The notes beneath the pieces were generated by a model, which was given only the letters and a program-made list of their open reading frames with translations, searched no databases and was not told the DNA's origin. Both the position numbers and the translations under genes were made by a program. Shown piece by piece: positions 53,873-61,881 of a stretch of 64,000 nt of DNA; position 1 is the first letter of the stretch; each line of letters opens with the position of its first letter. Where the stretch lies: the NCBI GenBank assembly GCA_904066235.2, contig CAJFCV020000006.1, positions 2,232,001-2,296,000 on the forward strand, in the 5' to 3' direction. The stretch comes from Bursaphelenchus xylophilus. Lineage: Eukaryota > Nematoda > Chromadorea > Rhabditida > Aphelenchoididae.

Positions 53873-54195
53873 TTTGGCTTCGTGGAAACTGGACAGAGTG
53901 AAATTGGACAGAGTGAAATTGGACAGAAATAATTTGGACAGAGCGTGTAAATTGGACAGAGTGAAATTGGACAGAGTGAAACTCGACAGATTTTTTTTCA
54001 CTGCAAAAAATAATTATTTGATGATTCAATATTGACATTTCGTACGATTGCAGCGAAAATCTGTCCAATTTCACTCTGTCCAATTTCACTCTGTCCAATT
54101 TCACCCTGTCCAATTTCCACGCTCTGTCCAAATTATTTCTGTCCAATTTCACTCTGTCGAATTTCACTCTGTCCAATTTCCACGAAGCCAGGAAT
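53873..54195. repeat. Palindrome whose arms are 15-bp tandem repeats
   Basis: The left arm has repeated GGACAGAGTGAAATT units between TTGGCTTCGTGGAAA and a spacer near 54030. The right arm is the complement (AATTTCACTCTGTCC), ending TTTCCACGAAGCCA. Arms are about 130 bp. Confidence 0.85.
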
Positions 54196-54703
54196 TTGCC
54201 TGGGGGGGGGAGGTTTTTTTGACCACAGGTATGTCATTTGTGGGAAAATTTTTCAAAAAAAAATTTTTTGCCTTACTCCTCCCTTACAAAAGTTTGCCGA
54301 CCTTAGGCGGACTTTGGTGTCCAAAATGATCGCCTCTGAATTTGTTTTGAATTTTGTGGAGCTTTAGGGAAGCCCAATGCAAATTTTAGTTGTTATTTAT
54401 GGCTGTTTCCCCGAAAAACATCCGCCAAAACTGAGACGCTCGTTCCGCCGATTCATCCCAAGAATAATAATAATTCCCAGTATTGCATCCCTTTTCCCGG
54501 AAACCCAGAAGTTATTCTAATCCAAACAACAATAATCTCCGATTCAAAATGATTTTATTTGTGCTTCATGTTAAAGTATTCAAATGCACTCACCTGATTC
54601 CGCATATTCAAGAAATTTACAGGACAATATGACAAAAAAAAAGATATTATAAGAGACATTAGACCTTAGACCCGCAGATTCAAAGCTTCAAACTTTCAAC
54701 GGC

Positions 54704-56193
54704 TCAGCTTTTGAAGCCAAATTTGATCGGAGCACGTTGGAATCCTCCCTTATTCAAGATTGAGTGTTGTTCAGTTTTCTTGAGTTTGTCCAGCTCTTCT
54801 TTCAGCTGATTCCTTTCCATTTCGGCCTTGGATTTCGCTTCTAACATTTGAAGGCGCTCTTCGTTCTAAAATTGACAAATATTTCCCTTCGTTACCTAAA
54901 CTTGACATGGATAATATAAAAAAAGCCTTACCATTTTATCCTTCTCCAAGTCCAACTCTTTTCTGCGGTCCTCTAGACTCTTTTCCATATCTTTCAGACG
55001 TGCCAAGGTGTCGGCCTAAATTTCAACAAATAAAATCATATTAAACTTGACTCACCTCCCGCTTTCTGGCCGCTTCCATCTCGTCCTTCCACTCATTCTC
55101 AATCTGAGCGCGCAAACGGGCCTCCAGCTCCACTTTGGCTTTTTGAATCCGATCCCGGACCACAGCATCAATCTCCTCATTTCTTGCACGCATCTGAAAG
55201 GATCCAATATTAATATCAAGAAGAGCTGAAAAAACTATGTAAGCTTTAAAACAACAATGAAGAGAATGCTCCGTCCGACAATACGCACATTCTACGGTGT
55301 GCCACGGGCTTCACGATCCAGGAAAATGCATCACAATGCGTCCAAACACCTAAATCTTGGTATGCTCAAGGTAATACGGGCCTGAAAATTATTAGAAAAG
55401 GTGATTGCGATGATGAAATCAATTGTGAAGGACGAATATGAAGTTATCACATGGTTAATCACTTTTATAATAGATGTAGAAGTTGAAGATGAAATAAATT
55501 TTAAATATTGGAGTAGAGAAGCTACCAAGTATAATATCAAGCCAAAAAGTCAAAACTAAGGGAAAAATGGCTGATAATCGTCAATATAGCTGTGTTAAAC
55601 CTTGGAAGAAAAATTACAACCATTGTGGAGATTAAAATTTCATTTCTGATATTATACTTGCCATGATAGTTTTTACTTTCTCTAAACACAAAGGAAAAAG
55701 TAACAGAATACACTTGCCTGCTCATTCACCGTCTCCGTGACCCATTTCAACGCAGCTCCAGTCATTTTATTCGGAGCCCAGTCTTGCTGGCACAGATCCT
55801 TCTTCACGTCATCTGGCATCTGATCATCAGTAAGTGTATGAGTGGCATTAAGCTCAGGAGAGATGTCTTTTGGAGTTGTTGGCCGTTTAGGAGGAGATCG
55901 ACTTCGAGTCCGTTTAGTCGACGGGCTTCGAGAAGAGGAACTGAAAGGAAAACGTAATAGATTGGGCCTATATTATCCATGACAGATGTAAACTTCAAGC
56001 GCTCCTAAAATCCGAAAGATCCAACAATAATAACTTACTACTTTCTTCTCCGGTGGCTTTTGTGATGTCGATCCTTTCTTCGTTCGGAGTCGCGATCCCT
56101 GTCTCTGGACCTGTCGCGATTCCTGGAGCGAGATCTGGAACGATAGCGAGAACGCCGGCGATCATCACGATCACGGGAACGTGAGCGTGCCAT
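54704..56193 (-). CDS. ARGLU1-like RS-domain, coiled-coil protein
   Basis: Five exons: 56193-56039, 55940-55718, 55193-55056, 55015-54932 and 54865-54704, giving 253 residues. The N-terminal 75 residues are Arg/Ser-rich (MARSRSRDRDDRRRSRYRS), typical of splicing-associated proteins. A central part contains TDDQMPDDVKKDL. From about residue 127 a charged coiled coil rich in Arg and Glu runs to the C-terminus, which ends ILNKGGFQRAPIKFGFKS. The order (RS region, long Glu/Arg coiled coil, short basic end) matches ARGLU1, a nuclear splicing and transcription cofactor. Sequence identity looks modest, so the name is by architecture. Intron 2 begins GCAAGT (55717), a GC-AG donor after CAG. The gene is divergent from the ribonuclease gene, with 229 bp between start codons. 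Confidence 0.75.
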
Positions 56194-56422
56194 TCGAATA
56201 TGCCCAAAACTCTCGAGATCTTGTGGGTTTATCGACAGTCGAGAAGAGAATTTTCTTTGGCAAGCCGCCTCTTTTTTAGCGTTCAAATTTTTCGTGGCGG
56301 GACGCAGCAGCAAACACTGTGGGATACAAATTACGACCGAAACTACGGTCGTTTTGGCGGTTGACACTGCACAAAGTAAGTTGAAACCTTTTATTGACTT
56401 ATTCCAATCGTTTTTAGGGAAT
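56194..56422. promoter_or_regulatory. Shared bidirectional promoter region
   Basis: The 229 bp separating the divergent start codons of the ARGLU1-like and NYN ribonuclease genes must contain both 5' regions. A TTTTTAG acceptor six bases before the plus-strand ATG suggests trans-splicing of that transcript. No individual factor site can be named. Confidence 0.5.
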
Positions 56423-58864
56423 ATGAGCAGCCAAACGCAGGCAACCACCGTCTTTCAGTTTACTCAAACAAGCACGGTCAGCGTAAAGCGAGAGAAGGTC
56501 CCGAAAGCTTCGCCCGTGCGTCGAGTCGTCGTCATCGATGGTTGCAATGTCATCTCCAAGTGCTCTGACCGTTCTTACAGCATACACACCTCGAAGTAAG
56601 GGATTAGAACGATTATAAACTTATTTTAGGTAAAAACTAGAGTTTTGATTTTGGGTATGACCTAAAATGTCGTAAAATGGAGAAATTCTCAATTGTTTTG
56701 AATTACTAGGCTATCGGATTGTGATGACTTTTATTTTCAGCAACAAATTCAACGCATTGCCGATATTGTTGATGGTGCACGACTTGATCAAGCGGAAGTT
56801 TGAAGTGTTTGTCACGATCAAAGAGTTCTTTATGTCCCCAAAGACGGTGAATTACGTGTTTGCTCTAGAGGTAAGAGTTTATACTATTCTGTTCTGTTTT
56901 TAGGAAAGTTTGACCTTGTTTTTCCTTTTTTAGACATCAAAATTTTTGACTAACAGGGGAAGTACCCCAAGTGCGACGCTCAGATTTTGATGAAACTTGG
57001 CACAAATTTAGAACAATTTTTTCTAAGATATATGCGAGAATCCTAGCTCGCGCTTTGCAGAAACAACCGGGATTTTTAGATCGAAAGTGTGCGAAAATTT
57101 TACACTTTTTGCCGAATTTCAGCACCAAAATTTTCATGCCCATTTCTATCGTAAAGGGTAATGTTTCCACAAAAAATCAAATTTTTCCGCACGAAACTGC
57201 CAAAGTTATGGCCAAAAAGCGTTTTCCTCTCTGACCGCTCTACACGTTTAGTGTGCTCTCTCGGCGGCAAAAACCGTTCAATATCTCGGCGGCGCCTGCA
57301 AAGCGCGAGCTAAAACTTTCAGGAATTGATGTTTAGTCCATACCCGACGTGTGTGCAAAATTTAAAGAAAATCTGAGCGTCGCACTTGGGGTACTTCCCT
57401 TGTAAAATAATCTCAAACCTCTTCAGAACTCAAACCTCTGCTATTGCTTAGCTTAGTCGCCCATAAAACATCCAAATTCACCCCCATTTTTCAGCAACTC
57501 CGAGCCTTCGAAGTTCTCCATGTCTTCCCAGATGCCGTTGACGACGATCGAATTATTTTGAATACTGCCAAGGCGTATAAAGGCTCTATAATTAGCAATG
57601 ATAAGTTCCGCGACCGCGATGACGGTGAATTCGGAGCTGAGAAGGCAAGACGGATGGGTTTTCGGTACGACGCGGATCCAAATTATTTTCCGAATGTTGA
57701 TAATGCTGGAAAACCCGAGTCGAAATTTTTGTTTGGCTTGAAGTTTGATTACCCGGATTTAAATAGTAAGTTAGGATAGATAGGCTGTATTTGGTGATAA
57801 GAATGATCGATTATGGCCTAAAGTAATATTGGTGGCATTCAAGTTTTCGCTGCAGGGCCAAAGATTGCAATATTTTCTAAATCTTTGAATATAAGCGATT
57901 ATGGCCCAAGAGCGATTATGAGCCAAAAAGATCGATTATGACCCAAAGTCGAAAAAAAGTAGTCTTTTTCAACAAAAAGTGGCTAGCCAAACACTAGGGC
58001 AGGCAGCCAAATTGGGTTAACGGTTGGTCAAGCACTTCGGCGATTGTTACTTTTCTCCCAAGTAGTGCTGTTAAAAATAGTTCTTTCAATTTTTTCCAAA
58101 AATACTTGATTTAGAGATTTGGTTTTTGGTGCTGCTGAAAATATGAACAGGATTTTTAAGATCAACACCATCAAAAACCCATAAATCAAGTATTTTTAGA
58201 AGAAATTGAAAGAACTACTTTGAACAGTACTACTTAAGAAAAAAGTAACGATCACCGAGGTGCTTGACTAACCGTTAACCCAATTGGATACCTGTCCTGG
58301 TGTTTGGCTAGCCACTTTCTGTTGAAAAAGACGACTTTTTTCGGCCTTGGGTCATAATCGATCCTTTTGGCTCATAATCGCTCTTGGACCATAATCGCAT
58401 ACATTCAAAAATTCAGAAAGTATTAGAACCGTCGTTCCTGCAGCGAAAACTTGAAAGTCACCAAAATTGAACCTTTTAGCCAAAACCCAACATTCTTATG
58501 TCCTCAAAATTACTTTAAAAATAAAAATTATAATCGATCTTTTTGGATCATAATCGCTTTCATTCTGACTGTAAATAAATGTTTACTTATCAAAAATTTT
58601 TCAGCGAAAGGCCTGTGTTTCCCAGGAGACCCCGATTACAATGAAGTGAAAAAGATCTATGACACTGTTGGAGAGTTGTATTTAAAAAGAATAATGAGCA
58701 TCACGGATTTGATGGCCAGTTATATCCAACGGGAGCAATGTTATGCTCTGAAAGTGAGATGTCCACCAGCACCGTTCCTTCTGCCCAATGACATGCCTGA
58801 TTTCTATCTGTACCTCCAAAAGAGGCAATCGTACGAAGCCCGAACGGGCTGGGACAAAAAGTAG
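56423..58864 (+). CDS. Zc3h12a-type NYN/PIN-domain ribonuclease (RDE-8/NYN-like)
   Basis: Four exons: 56423-56595, 56741-56870, 57495-57765 and 58605-58864, giving 277 residues. The NYN/PIN fold signature is clear: VVVIDGCNV with D39, a helix-rich middle (LPILLMVHDLIKRKFEV), AVDDDR with D117-D119, and SIISNDKFRDRDD with D137 and D141. These match the acidic catalytic residues of Regnase-1 (Zc3h12a)-type endoribonucleases. No CCCH zinc finger is visible, unlike Regnase-1/REGE-1, so the shorter nematode members RDE-8, NYN-1 and NYN-2, which act in RNAi, are better relatives. Likely role: cytoplasmic RNA cleavage, possibly in small-RNA silencing (inference). The start was chosen at the ATG after TTTTTAG. 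Intron 2 holds a complete family C element and intron 3 is almost entirely a palindrome. Confidence 0.85.
56953..57403. mobile_element. Complete family C TIR element (about 450 bp) in NYN intron 2
   Basis: The ends GGAAGTACCCCAAGTGCGAC and GTCGCACTTGGGGTACTTCC are exact complements, extended by GCTCAGATTTT on each side and flanked by TA. It is the reference copy for the family here. No coding capacity. Confidence 0.9.
57795..58565. repeat. Long palindrome filling NYN intron 3
   Basis: Arms of about 330 bp around a centre near 58180. GATCGATTATGACCCAAAG mirrors TTGGGTCATAATCGATCC; GTGGCTAGCCAAACAC mirrors GTGTTTGGCTAGCCAC; ATAAATCAAGTATTTTTAGA mirrors CCAAAAATACTTGATTTA. The arms carry repeated GCGATTATGGCCC-like words. 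Confidence 0.85.
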
Positions 58865-59104
58865 AAGCTGATAGTGTTACGGTCGAAGTTTTAGACATGA
58901 TTTTTATTAGTTTGCTAATTTTATTCATAGCTTATTATATTGTAGTAGGTCCGGCAGATGAGGTGGCAGCAATTTTTTGATTTTTGAGTAAAAAGTTGAA
59001 ACCAAAATTGGTCAGCCGAATGTTTTCCAGCTTCAGGGCCTCGAATTGTAGTTGATATTTCAGATTGTCATAATGAATAACGGTTTGTGTGGAAAATACA
59101 ACCG

Positions 59105-59314
59105 CTAATATACAATTACATAACCATTTTGTCTACAAAGGGAGGATAATATTTTTTGACGCCATGTCTTGGCGGATTCAGAGGAACGGATTGCATAAAT
59201 AGGCAGTCGGCTGGGTTCCGTGTAGAAATAAAATTTATATCTGCCTTCTGCACACCAGTTCTTGGGACCTTTTTCTGCGGGAAAACCACATGGCGAAAGT
59301 TTTACTGGTATCAA
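59105..59314 (-). pseudogene. Possible degraded Kunitz-type domain
   Basis: A 69-residue open frame reads CGFPAEKGPKNWC then GRYKFYFYTEPSR and, near its end, SSLC. The spacing and the GRYxFYFYT core resemble a Kunitz inhibitor domain, but two or more of the six cysteines are missing. There is no signal peptide or clear partner exon. It could equally be chance. Confidence 0.2.
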
Positions 59315-59628
59315 GAATTAGCCTAATGACATTACTATTTATGGCTTGCATTGTAGTTGAGGTGGCTATTTCATAGCGCGGGGGTTTTGTTGACTACTGT
59401 AATAGCAGCCTCGTCAAGGCTTTCGAATTGTAAAGGATGGCTCAGGCGGAGCTTTCAACCTTATTTCAAGTATTTCCCCGCCAATAATGCGCCAATTTCT
59501 ATAAAATTTGTATCAAATTGAAAATCAGGAAGACCATTTTTTGTTCACAAAACTTTTTGGGGTAGTCATGTCTGGTGGTCGCGGAATTTGAGGTACGTTT
59601 TATAGAAATTGGTGCATTTTTGGAGACC

Positions 59629-59880
59629 TACAGTGACGGAACCGATCCAGTGGCAAGAAACGTACCATTTCGCATCCGGGAGGCATCAAAAATGTGGCAA
59701 AATGTTTCCTTTTCCAAGTGTAAAAACTCCGATTTGAAAAGCATGCTATTTTTGCGAGGGAAAGGCGCCTTTCAAACCGGAGTTTTTTCGGTTTTAGAGG
59801 GAGGTATTTTGCTACACTTTTGATACTTCCCGGATGCAAAATGGTACGTTTTTTGCCACTGGATCAGTTCCGTCGCTGTA
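59629..59880. mobile_element. Family B MITE, complete
   Basis: TACAGTGACGGAACCGATCC at the left mirrors GGATCAGTTCCGTCGCTGTA at the right, each including TA. The inner arms hold GCATCCGGGAGGCATC / GATACTTCCCGGATGC. Confidence 0.85.
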
Positions 59881-59883
59881 CTA

Positions 59884-59955
59884 TCATTCTGTTCGGAAAA
59901 TAACGTGGGTTTGTCTCAAAGCGATGATGGCGCGACGAATCCATATTATTTTCAT
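59884..59955. mobile_element. Family A (A1) fragment fused to a family B copy
   Basis: The left end CATTCTGTTCGGAAAATAAC and the interior AAAGCGATGATGGCGCGACG stop at TATTATTTTC, where family B sequence begins without its own terminus. Confidence 0.7.
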
Positions 59956-60149
59956 GTGGCAAAATGCTTCCCTTTCCAAGTGAAAAAACTTCGTTTTGAA
60001 GGGCGCGCCCTCTCCCTCACAAAAAAATGCGCGTGCTTTTGGAATCGGAATTTTTTTCATTTGGAGAGGGAAGCATTTTGCTATATTTTTGATACTTCCC
60101 GGATGCAAAATGGTACGTTTTTTGCCACTGGATCAGGCCCCCACTCTGC
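59956..60149. mobile_element. Family B MITE, left terminus missing
   Basis: ATGTGGCAAAATGCTTCCC at the left mirrors GGGAAGCATTTTGCTATA. The right terminus is CACTGGATCAGGCCCCCACT. Confidence 0.75.
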
Positions 60150-60269
60150 TTGAAATAAGGTTGAAAGCTTGTACAATTCGAAAGTTTTGACGAGGCTGCT
60201 ATTACATTAGCCAACAAAATCCCCGCGCTATGAAATACCCTACAGAACCACTCTGTATTACCGTAATGG

Positions 60270-60310
60270 GTGTTATTTTTTACTCTAACGCGCAATGTTA
60301 GAGTAAAAAA
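60270..60310. repeat. Perfect 15-bp hairpin
   Basis: ATTTTTTACTCTAAC and its exact complement GTTAGAGTAAAAAAT with a 7-base loop. Confidence 0.6.
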
Positions 60311-60654
60311 TCTAAAATGCATTGTGCAAAGTGGTTGTTATTGCGCCAAAATGCAGTGTGCAAAATAGCAGGAATTTCGCCTTGAGCGGTATATGCCATT
60401 TGAGAGGGTTTTTAAAGTTTTTCTAAAGCCAGTTTCAAAAATTGCCAACGGGATTCGGTTTTGGAGATCTACGGCTTCAAATTGTTTTTGGCTTATTTAT
60501 CAGCACGGCAACCAAAAATAGAACAAAAACCAAAAACAAAAATAGCTTTCGTACGAAAACCCCCCACTGAAAATTCATTCTGATGTTTGTTTTTAATTCA
60601 GCGGTACTGAGAATCGCCAGAATGGGATGGTAGACCCCCGGGGTTGCCGTGCGC

Positions 60655-60790
60655 CGCTATATAAGTCGGTGGCTAAGAATTTCCGCCAAGAATTTCTTCT
60701 TTCGTTGCAAAAGATAATCTCTTTTGCTCGCTACACTGACGTTAGGGTTGGGTGAAAAACGAGCGGCCAAAAATTCTAAGAACGTCTAAT
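60655..60790 (-). repeat. Dispersed LTR-like repeat, second copy
   Basis: Inverse-orientation match to 3157-3330, sharing AGATAATCTCTTTT, CGCTACACTGACGTTAG and TTCTAAGAACGTC, with a TATATAAG box at its left. Confidence 0.5.
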
Positions 60791-60954
60791 TGTCAAAAAA
60801 TAGAATAATAAGTCCGAAGATCGAAACCCCTCACGGAAAATTCATTTTGGCATTTTGTTTGAATTCAACGGATAGCAGTTGGGCGAATTGCCGAAATGAG
60901 ACGGGAAACTCCCTGGGTTGCCGTTCTCCGCCTTGTTTCCGACTTACAGTGGGG

Positions 60955-61204
60955 TACCTGATCCAGTGACAAAAACATGCTATTTTGCATCCGGGAAGTA
61001 TCAAAAAATGTAGCAAAATACCTCCCTCTCCAACTAAAAAACTCCGTTTTGAAGATGCGCTCTTTCCTTTAAAAAAACCCGATTTTTAAAGCCCCCTTTA
61101 AAACGGATTTTTTTAGTTGGAGAGGGAAGCATTTTGCCACATTTTTGATACTTCCCGGATGCAAAGTGGCACGTTTTTTGCCACTGGATCTGGTCCCCCA
61201 CTGT
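60955..61204. mobile_element. Family B MITE, complete
   Basis: TACAGTGGGGTACCTGATCC at the left mirrors GGATCTGGTCCCCCACTGTA at the right. It directly abuts the family C copy starting at 61205. Confidence 0.85.
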
Positions 61205-61540
61205 ACAAGGGAAGCACCCCACGTGCGATGCTCGGATTTCTTTAAATTTTGCCCACACCCCGGGCAATTGCCACATTATTTCCTGAAAATTTTGGCTCAC
61301 GCTTTGCAGAGACTGCTGGGATATTCAACGATCTTTGCGGCCCATAGGGTACGCGGAGAGCGGTCACAGGGTTAAAAACACTTTTTAGCCATGTCTTTGC
61401 TAGTTTCGCGAGGAAAACATTGATTTTTTTGTGGAGATATTACCCTCTACGGTAGAGTTAAACATGAAACTTTTCATGCCGAAGTTCGTTAAAAAAGTGT
61501 CGAAGTTTTGCCGACTTTCGGTCTAAAAATTTCTCGTAAG
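61205..61540. mobile_element. Family C TIR element, right end cut by family B
   Basis: Begins CAAGGGAAGCACCCCACGTG and has the interior CGGAGAGCGGTCACAGG and TTACCCTCTACGGTAGAG. It stops at TTTCTCGTAAG, where a family B copy starts. Confidence 0.75.
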
Positions 61541-61769
61541 TACAATGGCGGAACTGATCCAGTTGCAAAAAACGTATCATTTTGCATCCGGGAAGACATC
61601 AAAAATGCGGCGAAATGCTTCCCTCTCCAAGTGAAAAAACTCCAATTTAAAAAACGCGCCCGCTCTTTTTGTGAGGGAATATGGAGAGGGAAGCATTTTG
61701 CCACTTTTTTGATGCTTCCCTGATGCAAAATGGCACGTTTTTTGCCACTGGACCGGGTCCGTCGCTGTA
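61541..61769. mobile_element. Family B MITE, complete
   Basis: TACAATGGCGGAACTGATCC at the left mirrors GGACCGGGTCCGTCGCTGTA at the right. It ends 112 bp before the start codon of the right-hand receptor gene. Confidence 0.85.
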
Positions 61770-61881
61770 TCCGATGTGAATTTTGAACCTAAAATTCTTT
61801 CCATGCGAATATCTTGACTGTTTATTTCTCGCTGCCGTCAATAGACATTTGTACGGTTACAGAATTTTGCCAAAGTTCTGG

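Larger units (their letters stand above)
50644..54703. other. Gene-free, repeat-dense interval
   Basis: Apart from the elements listed here (family A and C copies, 56-bp, G-rich and 64-bp tandem repeats, the 15-bp palindrome) no gene was found. 51170-51580 and 52736-53300 show only short or degenerate repeats. 54200-54700 has nothing recognisable and probably includes the 3' end of the ARGLU1-like transcript. Confidence 0.6.
58865..61881. other. Gene-poor repeat interval
   Basis: Contains the possible Kunitz relic 59105-59314, family B copies, A and C fragments, a small hairpin and the LTR-like repeat. 60320-60650 and 60790-60950 show nothing recognisable. Confidence 0.6.

Noticed and set aside
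55350..55383. Possible extra exon between exons 2 and 3 of the ARGLU1-like gene (after TTTTCAG)
   Set aside because: A usable donor would give a 32-nt exon that breaks the frame, and the protein reads smoothly without it.
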